Shown here one piece after another: positions 10,507 through 20,135 of a stretch of 64,000 nt of DNA; the stretch's first letter is position 1; each line of letters opens with the position of its first letter. This DNA is from Drosophila miranda (taxonomy: Eukaryota > Arthropoda > Insecta > Diptera > Drosophilidae): positions 24,446,913 to 24,510,912 of the forward strand of contig NC_046677.1 of the NCBI RefSeq assembly GCF_003369915.1, in the 5' to 3' direction. The notes under the pieces were generated by a model. It was not told where the DNA came from, did not search any database, and saw only the letters and a program-made list of their open reading frames with translations. The translations under genes and the position numbers were made by a program.

Positions 10507-11433
10507 ATGTCCGCCGTGTCCGATTTGGATCGCCAGATCGACCAGCTGAAGCGCTGCGAATGCCTCAAGGAGACCGAGGTGCGGGCCCTGTGCCGCAAGG
10601 CGCGCGACATACTCGTCGAGGAGTCGAACGTGCAGCAAGTGGACACACCCGTGGCTGTGGCCGGCGACGTGCACGGCCAGTTCTACGACGTGATGAAGCT
10701 GTTCCGCGTGGGCGGCGATGTGCCCGCCAATAACTTTCTGTTCCTGGGCGACTATGTGGACCGGGGCCACCACAGCGTGGAGACCATCCAGCTGCTGCTG
10801 GCCCTCAAGGTGCGCTATCCGGATCGCATCACTCTGGTACGCGGCAACCACGAGAGCCGCCAGATCTCGCAGGTCTACGGGTTCTACGACGAGTGCCTGC
10901 AGAAGTACGGCTCCGCGGCCGTGTGGCACTACTGCACGGACGTCTTCGACTACATGTGCCTGTCGGCCATCATCGACGGCAAGATATTCTGCATCCACGG
11001 CGGGCTGTCGCCCTCCATCTCGACCCTCGATCAGATCCGTTTAATCGATCGCAAAATGGAGATACCCCACAACGGCAGCATGTGCGACCTCCTGTGGAGC
11101 GATCCCGAGGACCAGATCGGATGGAGTGTCTCGCCCCGCGGCGCCGGCTACCTCTTCGGCCACGACGTCGCGGCCGAGTTCAACCGCGCGAACGGCCTCG
11201 ACATAATCTGCCGCGCCCATCAGCTGGTCATGGAGGGCTACAGGTGGCACTTCGACCAGTCCGTCCTGACCGTCTGGTCGGCCCCCAACTACTGCTATCG
11301 CTGCGGCAACGTGGCCTCCATTCTCAAGCTGGACGAGCAGCTGAATCGCGAGTTTGTGATCTTCGATTCAGCTCCGGAGAAGTCTCCCGCCTGCCCGGCC
11401 AAGCTGAAGCCCTGTCCGGATTACTTTCTCTAG
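10507..11433 (+). CDS. PP4-like serine/threonine protein phosphatase catalytic subunit
   Basis: An intronless 308-residue coding region from ATG 10507 ([10 protein letters not shown]). It is a full PPP-family enzyme of PP2A/PP4/PP6 type: GDVHG (53-57), GDYVDRG (81-87), RGNHES (112-117), His164 in IHGGLSPS and His238 in RAHQ are all present, so the two-metal site is complete. The C-terminus DYFL is the carboxymethylated tail of PP2A/PP4. Sequence details ([29 protein letters not shown]) point to PP4. It differs from the canonical fly PP4 (Pp4-19C) at many surface positions and looks like a retro-derived paralog, perhaps the orthologue of CG11597. A short 5' UTR intron and an AATAAA at 11539 frame the transcript. 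PP4 normally acts in DNA repair and centrosomes; a germline role here is inferred. Confidence 0.93.
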   Translation: MSAVSDLDRQIDQLKRCECLKETEVRALCRKARDILVEESNVQQVDTPVAVAGDVHGQFYDVMKLFRVGGDVPANNFLFLGDYVDRGHHSVETIQLLLALKVRYPDRITLVRGNHESRQISQVYGFYDECLQKYGSAAVWHYCTDVFDYMCLSAIIDGKIFCIHGGLSPSISTLDQIRLIDRKMEIPHNGSMCDLLWSDPEDQIGWSVSPRGAGYLFGHDVAAEFNRANGLDIICRAHQLVMEGYRWHFDQSVLTVWSAPNYCYRCGNVASILKLDEQLNREFVIFDSAPEKSPACPAKLKPCPDYFL

Positions 11434-11538
11434 GGAAAGCATTCTTTTGGAACACTAATAAGAATCTAAAGTACAAAGAACCATAAATAGAGCTACCATT
11501 AAACGTATTCACCTGAAAGTATCGGCCTTTTGTCAACC

Positions 11539-11544
11539 AATAAA
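11539..11544 (+). terminator. Poly(A) signal of the PP4-like gene
   Basis: AATAAA 106 bp past the stop codon, the first such hexamer downstream on the plus strand. Confidence 0.5.
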
Positions 11545-11581
11545 TACAAAGGGGTCTATTGGACCTCTCTCTTTCTAAGCC

Positions 11582-11862
11582 AGCTACTTTTATGCCCTGT
11601 TGCCATGCCAACTCTCTTTCTTATTGAACTTCCTTCTATTTCCCACTCTGTACCGCGCGGCTCACGGCTGAGACGATGCTCTCTCTCTCTCAGGCCACGC
11701 TCGCACATAAACGTCTCTATCTGAACCAGCTTCTTTTACCCATTGCTCTCTCTTTCTCTTTCTGAGCAGTTCCTTATTGATCTTCCTCTCCATCTCTCTG
11801 TCTATCGCGTCTCAGACTCAGATTCTCTTTCCCTCTCAGGCCTCGCTCTCGGCAAACACGAA
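11582..11862. repeat. Imperfect tandem duplication of a CT-rich unit (about 150 bp)
   Basis: Two copies follow each other: about 11582-11712 and 11732-11862. Each begins with CTACTTTTA or CTTCTTTTA, passes through TCTCTTT...TTATTGA(A/T)CTTCCT, and ends CTCTCAGGCC(A/T)CGCTC...AAACACG or AAACG. A unit near 150 bp recalls the internal repeats of Drosophila DINE/Helentron-type elements, but this match is from memory. Confidence 0.5.
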
Positions 11863-13366
11863 TGGAAAGAGTAACGGACTGCTCTACTGTGTAGTTGCCT
11901 TCTTTGCCTCTGCCTGAAGATCCTCTCTCTTGCTTCTGTGCTTCTCCTACAATATCCCCTCAACGACTACCGATACGCTTTGTTCTTGTGAATCTCCCAC
12001 AGACATATAAAGGGGGCTCACCGACGCTTGAATGCACTACAAATGTTCACTTTAAAAGGCACTTATATTTACGGCATGAATGAATTTTAATTTTCATCAA
12101 ATCTCTATTCAATTTAGCATAAATTTAAAAAAAAGAATATCAATATTCATGCAAAAAGATTAAGGAACAAAATTTAATAGAAATAACTCAAATTTGCGTT
12201 GCTCAAAAATGCGAGACTCGCTTTGAAAAATATTTTCTATAGGCAGTGCTGGCCAGAGGACACTGAAAAAAATCTCAAAAATCTATAAGAGTGTCCTAAT
12301 TATAAACAAGAAATTTTGGGTTGTGGAAAGTCCTTTTCAAAGGACGAAAAATCGAAAATAAAAGCATCGAAGTAGGTGTATCAATAATGAAAAAAAGTAA
12401 GAAAATTGTTTAAAATATGTTTGTTTTGAGTGATTTTATGGCAAGAACATGAAAATCCGAACGAAATCTGCTATTTCCGAGACCGTTTTGGGGTCTGTTC
12501 TGCGAAACGCACCACAAACACACGACTCAAAATCGTTTAAAAGGGTTAAAACTGTACTTAAAGCTAGTGCTAAAAAGTGTTTGGGAGACTCCACCCTCGT
12601 GGAGTGTATAACCCTCAGCCATCCGCTTCCTGGTTCCACTTTAATCCCTGGGAATAGCTAATGCAAACTTCTATAATATTTAGCTGAAAAAAAGGTCAAC
12701 AAAGCATAAAAAGAATGCCTTGACATCACCTTTTTCAATCAACTAAAAAGTGTCGACCCCCAGACCCCCAGACCCCCAGCAGCGAGTGGCACCCACCAGC
12801 GACTCAATAAGCCGGCATTTTATTTGCATTTTTTTTGCCACTTGTTCGGGCTGGTGCCTGCCCCAGCCTGCCGTCTGTCTCCGGGGCTGTCTGTCGCCAT
12901 TTCTGCCGCTTGGTTGGCCTCCCTTTTCACTCCCGTCAACGGCTCCCGTCATCGTCATCGTCATCTTCGGGATGGTGGTGCGGCTTTGGCGGCAGCAAAT
13001 TCATCATCGTCTCAGCACGCGTCTGTCAGCCGCGCTCTAAGGATACAATAAATGTCTTTCGCGGTCGCCCATTTCTCAGGCACCCGGCCTCCACCCGGGT
13101 ACGGGCACGGCTACGGGTCCGGGGCTCTTCTGAGTGAAATACTCTGTCGGATTAATATGCAGTAGCGTTTTTTTTTGGTCTGCTTTCTCTTTGGCTTGTA
13201 TCGTCATTCGCCTGCTGGCTGTTGGTTTATTCATTTGCCTTTTTTCTTTGTTTTTTCCGCAGTCTCAGGTGCACTTTGGGGCTAAGAAATTAAACCACTT
13301 TGTGCGGGAGCCAAAAAGATGGCCAAAGCCCCATTGATTGGTTAATCTATATACGATTTATTCTAG
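11863..13366. other. Intergenic region between phosphatase and repeat-protein genes
   Basis: No supported gene. AT-rich from 12060 to 12440, then mixed. CCCCAGAC repeats at about 12757-12780 and short CATCGT repeats near 12948-12966 are visible. Frames here are short and without domains. Confidence 0.6.
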
Positions 13367-13372
13367 GGGTAT
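13367..13372 (-). terminator. Poly(A) signal of the repeat-rich gene
   Basis: Minus-strand AATAAA, 20 bp downstream of the stop codon, giving a very short 3' UTR like that of the EF-hand gene. Confidence 0.55.
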
Positions 13373-13391
13373 CAGAAGTACAAGCAAAGAT

Positions 13392-15825
13392 TCAGGACTG
13401 GTCCTCCGGGTGGGGCTGGGGCTGGGGCTGGGGCTGGGGCTGGGGCTGGGGCTGGGACTGGGGCTGGGGCTGGGGCTGGGGCTGGGGCTGGGGCTGGCGC
13501 TGGGGCAGCGGGCTCTTGGGTGGTTCCTGGAGTTGAGCCGCCTTGAAGCCCTTGTACTCGATTTTGCTGATGGCAACCATCTCGTCGAAGGCCTGCTTGG
13601 CCAGCCAGTGCAGCACGGGGTTGTTCCACAGCTTGAGGATGGTCTGGTGGTTCGTCTGGCCGTCGGGCGCCTTGCTGTTGGCCATCTTGCGGTACCAGGA
13701 CCAGAGGAAGAGGAAGGAGCGCATCTTGTAGCGCCACAAGTGGTTCGGAATGTAGCGTATGATGTCCTGCAGATGGCCGGAGGCGTTGGCGCTCAGGTTC
13801 TGCAGGACATTGAAGTCGATCAGGCGGTAGATGTAGCGCAAGTTCTTCAGATACGTGATGTTGTTCTCCTCCAGGGCGATGACGGCCATGCGGATATAGG
13901 GCTCCGAGTAAATGGGCCCCTCGGACGGCTCGAAGCTCCGCTTCACCGAGAAGCCATCGAACCGCTCCAGCTCCTTGGCAATGTCCCGGCCGCAGTCCTG
14001 GAAGTCGCTCCACCAACTGGCCCAGCTGCGGTAGTTCCTCGCGGCGTAGACCTTCACCCACTCCTTGGCTATGGTGTGCCGGATGTAGGCATTGTCGTCG
14101 GCCTGGGCCCTGTCCTCCACGAAGTGGTACTTGACCGAGTCCGCCATCTGGGACTTCTTGGCACGAATCCGGTAGAGCGGGAATTGCTTGAAGAAGCGCA
14201 CGGCGTGGGACATCTCCTCCGACTGCGGCAGTCTGCGGCGTCCCCCGCAATGGCTGGCGATGTCCAATTTGAAGCCGCCAATGCGAAAGACGGCCTTTTC
14301 CGGACACGGGCGCTTTCCGCTCCTCGTCTTATCGAACTCCTCTGCCCGGCGTTTGCGCCCCATTTCCGGGTGGTACGATTCGAGTGGCTGGAAATTGTGG
14401 CCACCGATCCGTTGGATTCGTCCGTAACTGGCGTCGTTCGATCCACCAAAGTTCCCAAAGTTTCGACGTCCAGAATCACAGCGTGGACGAGCATCAATAA
14501 ACCCGGAATCGTTGCCACTGCGGTAATCGTCAGAGTCGTTCAGATATTGGGAGCTACGATTCCCCTCGAAATTGTGGGAGCTGCGATTCCCTTCGAAGGC
14601 CTGGGAGCTACGGCTCCGATCGAAATTCTGGGGGCTACGATGCCCCTCGAAAGTGTAGGATCTACGATTCCCATCGAGATTCTGGGAGCTACGATTCCCT
14701 TCGTAGCTTCGTAGCTTCGAGCTGCGGCTCCAATCGAAATTCTGGGACCTTCGATTCCCACGATCATTTTCGGAGCTGCTATCTTCGTATTTCGACCAGT
14801 GGCCAAGGCGACGGCTTTGTATCGATTCTGGGGTACAACGACGTGGATCTGAAAAGGAAGGATCAACCCCACGATAAGCGAGCAGAATGCCAGACGATAG
14901 CCGCAATAATTACCGAATGGAGGGCTTCGGCCAAAGATGTTGGCATAGTCGGGGTATCCACAGCGACCTGGAATAGGACCCATGGGGGATCCACAGCGAC
15001 CTGGACCAATAGGGGATCCACTGCGACCTGGAATAGGACCCATGGGGGATCCACAGAGTCCTGGAATAGCATATAAAGGGTCTCCATTGCGACGTCGAGC
15101 CATGGGGGATCCACTGCGACCTGGAATAGGACCCATGGGGGATCCACAGCGACCTGGACCAATAGGGGATCCACTGCGACCTGGAATAGGACCCATGGGG
15201 GATCCACAGAGTCCTGGAATAGCATATAAAGGGTCTCCATTGCGACGTCGAGCCATGGGGGATCCACTGCGACCTGGAATAGGACCCATGGGGGATCCAC
15301 AGAGTCCTGGAATAGCATATAAAGGGTCTCCATTGCGACGTCGAGCCATGGGGGATCCATTGCGACGTGGATCAGTAGGAGACCCTTTTTCGGCACGGCC
15401 TCCTGCAACGTTTTCACGGAATATGTTCGCGTAGTTTGGAGGATCCTTCGAGTAATCCCCGAGACTGGGATCAGTGGGGGATCCTGGCGGGTTCCCGTGG
15501 AAGGCGTACATGTAGCTGGCATCATCCTTGGCGAAGTCCACGTCACGGCGGTCGGTGCGACGTGGACTCGAGGACCAAGCGCAGTTCTGCGGCGGCGATG
15601 GTGGAGGACGTTCAAACATGTAGCGGCCGGGCATGGCCTCTCCACGCCTGAGAATCTCATCCACGCTGGGCACAGAGCGGTCACTGACACTGCCCGGAAA
15701 ATACGGCGGACGCTGCCCAAACATCTGCAAGCACAAAAACAGGTATTTTTTCCGGACTTTACTCCACTGAAACTCACGCGAGGATTCAAATTTTGGCAAA
15801 AGTTTCCGTCGGCCAAATACTGCAT
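13392..15825 (-). CDS. Repeat-rich protein of unknown function, 771 residues (3 exons)
   Basis: Exons 15825-15778, 15724-14914 and 14848-13392, joined by introns of 53 bp (GTGAGT...TGCAG) and 65 bp (GTAATT...TTTCAG, phase 1). The second intron explains an apparent frame change between two long open frames. I start at ATG 15825 (MQYLADGNF). Order of parts: an N-terminal region; a tandem repeat block at about residues 140-272 built from GSPMARRRNGDPLYAIPG and GSPMGPIPGRSG units; an Arg/Ser-rich block with NRSSxNFEG-type units at about 318-389; a basic patch (GRKRRAEEF); a likely folded, Trp- and Tyr-rich helical domain at about 472-727 (KEWVKVYAARNYRSWASWWSDF, LRYIYRLIDFNVLQNL, LWRYKMRSFLFLWSWYRKM); and a (PQ)n tail. 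I do not recognise the domain. The RS and basic features suggest a nuclear or RNA-linked protein, which is inference only. Confidence 0.82.
13411..13506. repeat. (GGGGCT)n hexanucleotide repeat, coding on minus strand
   Basis: About 15 copies of GGGGCT with a GGGACT and a GGCGCT variant. On the minus strand it is AGCCCC and encodes the Pro-Gln dipeptide tail of the repeat-rich protein. G-rich strand runs of four G make G-quadruplex formation possible. Confidence 0.95.
14979..15362. repeat. Nearly identical 93/153-bp coding tandem repeats
   Basis: Three copies of a block that begins with the minus-strand codons for SPMARRRNGDPLYAIPG. The first two block starts are 93 bp apart and the next pair 153 bp, the longer form adding SPIGPGRCG plus a further SPMGPIPGRSG. 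Each unit carries GGATCC on the plus strand. The copies differ by few bases, so expansion looks recent or homogenised. The block is flanked on both sides by a duplicated (P)xYANIF motif. Confidence 0.92.
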
Positions 15826-16078
15826 TTTCAAAATAAGCAACAAAAAAGGCTAGAAACTATTTTCGAAACAATATTTTCACAATTTTCTTCACTGTTCTCG
15901 AATGATGCACAATTACAAATGACGAATAAAGTGAGACTTTTGCTTTAGGGAAAACAAAAGAAAAGTGACTGGGAATATCACGCCTACTATGTTTTGGAAA
16001 ACAGGCAAGTTATATGAAAAACGTGTGTGACAAAATAGGCATAGGGTTGCAAGGGGATAAAAGGAGTGCCATTATTTT

Positions 16079-16385
16079 ATTTATTATTACTATTTTATTT
16101 AATCAACTTAGGGAATATTATAAAAATATGATGAACAAATTCATTACGCATTATAAAATATTATAAAAACATTATAAAATATTATACAAATATTATAAAA
16201 TATAAAAAAATTATAAAATATTATAAAAACATTAATTAATATTATACAAATATTATAAAATATACAAAAATTATAAAATATAAAAATAATTATACAATAT
16301 TTTAAAAATATTAAAAAATATTATAAAAATAGTACAAAATGTTATAAAAATATTATAAAATATTATTAAATATTATAGAATAATT
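16079..16385. repeat. AT-rich minisatellite with ATTATAAAAT-type units
   Basis: Repeated words ATTATAAAAT, ATTATACAAAT and AAAAACATT in loose tandem across 300 bp. No coding potential. Similar but shorter AT arrays occur near 31015-31115. Confidence 0.85.
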
Positions 16386-16511
16386 TCCAGACCCGTTCCA
16401 TCTATTTGGGTATTTTTTTAGGAGATCAAAAAAAAAAAAAAATATATCATCAAAGAAACGTGAAAAAGCAAACAAACAAAAAAAATCCTTAAAAAGTAGG
16501 TTTTAGCTAGA

Positions 16512-16859
16512 ATGTCAGTTAGAGTCTTAATTTTAATTTGTGTACTTCTTGTAGGAGTGGAAAACCTCCCATTTTCATGCCCTTTAAGGCTTTTCCTTGA
16601 AGAAACGCTCAAGAAAATACTCTCCGGGCTCTGCCGGCCCTGGTTCGGTAATAATTTATTGCAATCACTCAACTCAACGGCCACGTCAATGGCGACAATA
16701 AAAATGGATAAAATAAATGGTGCTCGTCTGTGGCAGTCGTCTGTGCAATATATTTTAAAATTGCATCCCAAAGGATGCTCCCAACAAAAAGGGAGAGAAA
16801 GCATTCGAATAAAATGTGAGCCACGTCGCGGCAAAAAAATTGAAATAAATAAGATATAA
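16512..16859 (+). CDS. Weak candidate: small secreted protein frame
   Basis: An ATG-initiated frame of 115 codons. The first 20 residues (MSVRVLILICVLLVGVENLP) look like a signal peptide, and the next part has two Cys residues and an amphipathic stretch. The second half (MATIKMDKINGAR...) reads like translated non-coding DNA, with AT-rich codons. No family is recognised and no neighbour supports it. It could equally be chance in an AT-rich region just right of a minisatellite. Confidence 0.15.
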   Translation: MSVRVLILICVLLVGVENLPFSCPLRLFLEETLKKILSGLCRPWFGNNLLQSLNSTATSMATIKMDKINGARLWQSSVQYILKLHPKGCSQQKGRESIRIKCEPRRGKKIEINKI

Positions 16860-17792
16860 AGAGAGCGAGCGAGAGCGGGAGAGGGAGAGGGGCAACAATT
16901 TATGCATCAGAGATACGAAACAGACGATACAAACATATAGGTTTACGATCCCAGGCCCCCATGTGACCCATTCGCCGCGATAAGTGTGTTTATTTGAGCT
17001 TTTCCAATGCAATATTTACAATGCAGCGACACCCATCTTTGGGCCCTGCCACACACACACGTGGCAGGAGGATGGAGCTGTGCCTTGGGCTCGCGACTTG
17101 TGCTGTTTGCTTATTTTGTTGTCCTTTGGGTGGTGCTGGAGCTGCTGCTGACTCGGCGACTCGGCGACTCGGCCACGCCCCGTGTCCATGGCCGCAATTA
17201 AAGCAAACAACCAGAACCAGATCCAGATCCAGAGGGAAACTAATCTCAAGCGGCTCGTAAATTCCAAGCGGGGCATTCCTGTGGGACATCCAGGGACATT
17301 CCCCATCCCCTCGCCTCCCCAGCCGCCCTGCGGCCACGACGCCAGCGGAATGACTAAGCTGGCTTTCTAATTCCTTCTCTTTGTTTGTTTGCCCAGCCAG
17401 GAGGATGCCGAAAGAAGTGGCCATCGCCTCGCATCGCATCGCATGTGCTGCGGCAGGCCACAAGGAGGTGCCTGGTGGCCAGGATCCTTTGGCGTCATTT
17501 GCATATTAATTAAATGTCAAAAGGGTAACGGCAGGCAAACAGCTGCTGCTCGTACTCGCCTTCAATTAAATTGACTTGCGATTTGCTTCTGGTTTTGGAT
17601 TTCGATTTGCAACTAGCCCAATCAAGGGCGATTTGTGGGTGAAGAGAGGGAGAGAGGGGGCCTGTAAGATAGGCAAGCACAGGAGATACTCTTGCTGACG
17701 GTTTGCTACGTTTGAATACATTTTGATTGCTTGTAGAAGGTAAAGAGCCTAAAAGAGCCGTGTGGATCGTCAGAGAGGTACAAATGGAAAAA

Positions 17793-18040
17793 AACAGTGA
17801 TCGGTAACAGTGAGAGGCAACAGGGAGAGGCAACAGTGAGCTGTAACGAGAGGTAACAGTGCGCTATGACAGTCAGCGGTAGCAGTGAGAGGCACTGCGC
17901 TGTGACAGTCGGCGATAAAAGCGAGAGGTAACAGTAAGCGGTAACAGTGGGAGGTAACAGTGGGAGGTAACAGTGGGAGGGAACTGTGCGCTGTAAAAAT
18001 GCGCGGTAACAGAGAGCTGTATCTGTTAGCGGCTATAGGC
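17793..18040. repeat. 13-bp GAGGTAACAGTG(G) minisatellite array
   Basis: Roughly 18 degenerate units of 10-14 bp run head to tail. Clear units read GAGGTAACAGTG, GCGGTAACAGTG and GGAGGTAACAGTG (twice identical), with CGCTGTGACAGTC variants. Unit boundaries and divergence show old tandem growth with a recent homogenised core around 17930-17980. No coding frame runs through it. Confidence 0.9.
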
Positions 18041-20057
18041 TATAACCTGCCTTGTTTACAGCGCTGTTGCTCTTAAGAAATTCCCCATGGAATAATGGAT
18101 CTGCCAGGGATCCCACCAACCATTTTCGCTACGCTTTTTCCAAGCAATATCCATAAGGAAAATGGAAAAAAAGTGTAAATATATGAGACACTCAGCTTAG
18201 AGCGAAGAAAAGATTGTGACAACAGCACCAATTGTTTGCCAAATACAGTTTTTGCCTCCGAACCACAGCCAGAAATGGATTTGCAAACTAGATTTAAACT
18301 TCACTCCAAAGGCAAGTGAGTCTTCGGCCGCCATCTGTGCGGGCTTACATCGAGACGAAGCTGCCAGCTCCTACTCCGGCTTCTCCGCCTTCAACTCGTT
18401 TTCTCGATTCAAAAGGAAAATGCCATAACCCGCTTATGACGCACTGGCCCCGCCGCAGGAGGACGGAAGGAAGCCTGACAACGACAAGTGACATTTTGCG
18501 TCAATGACAAACGGGTCTCACTTTTCTTGTGGCGGGCCCCGACAGATCGTACTCCGGCTCGGGTTTAATTGGCAGCTGCACACGAAACAATTGGGCGGCC
18601 AGAGATGGGACTGGGCCTGGGGCTGGGGAAGGACACGACCGGCTGACAGGGCTACATATACCACTTTTACGCTCTGTGGTTTTTACCTGGTAAAAGTTTC
18701 TGGGGAAATCCTTAACCTCGTCCTAGACTTTTGCATATTTGAAGCATTTTGCAATTTCAGAACAGAGTCATGTAGAAGCCCTGAGCACAGGGACAGACCA
18801 TGACTATTGTCAGTCCCTCTTTGCAAAAGATATTTGCATTTTGCGGTACAGCCAGACAGCCCTCCCCTCCATTCATCTATCCTTCCATCCCAAACTTCAA
18901 AATGGAGTGTTGTTTCTCGGGCATTTCAGTTAATGGATATTCTTCGGTTAGACGGCGACTAATCACTATCCAAGCAAAGGTTACGCACAAATCCCAGACA
19001 TGTCAATTAAGTGATGAAAATTCCCCGGCACCAGTCCCAGCCCCATCCAGCATTATCCCTCGCCATCTACGCCCTTCTGGCTGCGGTAATTTGCCAGGCA
19101 AGATGTCTTCTGCTCCAGTCAAAAGCCAAAGTTGGCAACCGCAGCGGCAGCAGCAGCAGCAGCAGCTGTCAAAACGTATGGGGAATGTGGGGAGCTGCCA
19201 CAAGGATGAGCAGCAACGCAACGCATCACGAATAAATAGAGTGGCTGCCCCCCCCCCACTAGAGCTCCCGAAACAAGCACTAGAGGCGCCACGGCGGGGG
19301 CTTAGGGGGGGGAGGAGCCTGCATTTCACAGGCTGCGGCTGAGCCTCAAAAGATATGCAAATCTTTTCCGTTTTGGTGGCTGTTGACGGAATGTCTTGCT
19401 CAAATGTTTGCTCCTCTGAACTCTGAGGCACGAAATTAGCACACAAATTACAACAAAACTGAAGTAAAACGGCGCGGCGTCTGAGGAATGTGCCTTTAAA
19501 ATATTTATTTATCTTAATGCGAAATGTGTGAAAATTTCAGAGCAGAAGAACTTGCGCTTTACTCCTATTTGGAGCTGGGAATGGCGGGGTTTTGGGGCTG
19601 TGAAATCTATTTCTACTTACGAGTGTGTGCTGTTTAAAGATACAATACAAAACGATCTTAAATTCCCTTTTTTAGGTGATAAATATAACAGACGGAATGA
19701 AGCCTAGAAGACAAGAGGAAGGTAAGTAAAGAGTCTCCTAAACTTCTTCTTTCCGAGTAAGAGAAGGTGGGTCATACTGCCCTCCAGCCTTGTACGTTGT
19801 ACAAAACTATTTCAAAAACAACTAACTTCAGAAGTATTGTAGGAGGGCGCATCGAGGCGTCGTTATCCAACGAAGGGTATGGGCTTGTAGGCTTCGAAGT
19901 AAGAAGTAAGTAAAAAAAATTGACTTTTTTTTAAAATTAATAAATAGCCTTTAAAAACGTGTTCTGGGAGCCACCAACTTTCTTGCTATATTAACAATGA
20001 ATCAATCTATACAAAAAAAATTATTTCATATAAATCGGCAAGTTGCTTAAAAAGATA

Positions 20058-20135
20058 TATCGGTCCGATAACCTGGCTGTTAACGATAACAGGCTGTTAA
20101 CCTGGTGTGCTAACAGCGAGGTAGCCCTGTTACAG
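20058..20135. repeat. GGCTGTTAAC / TAACAG cluster
   Basis: Two GGCTGTTAAC copies 20 bp apart, plus GATAACAGG, CTAACAGCG and CTGTTACAGC in under 80 bp. The core TAACAG and its complement recur as in the 17.8-kb array, though the units are not in regular register. Confidence 0.5.

Noticed and set aside
13338-14714. 458-codon plus-strand frame over the repeat-rich gene
   Set aside because: It is antisense to the spliced minus-strand gene and includes a run of Gly-Leu from the GGGGCT repeat; the minus strand has proper splice sites and a poly(A) signal.
14540-14906. Apparent frameshift between two long minus-strand frames
   Set aside because: A 65-bp GT-AG intron at 14913-14849 restores the frame, so this is not a pseudogene.
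14863-15843. 326-codon minus-strand frame
   Set aside because: Only its first 16 codons from ATG 15825 are used, as exon 1; the rest is out of frame with the spliced product.
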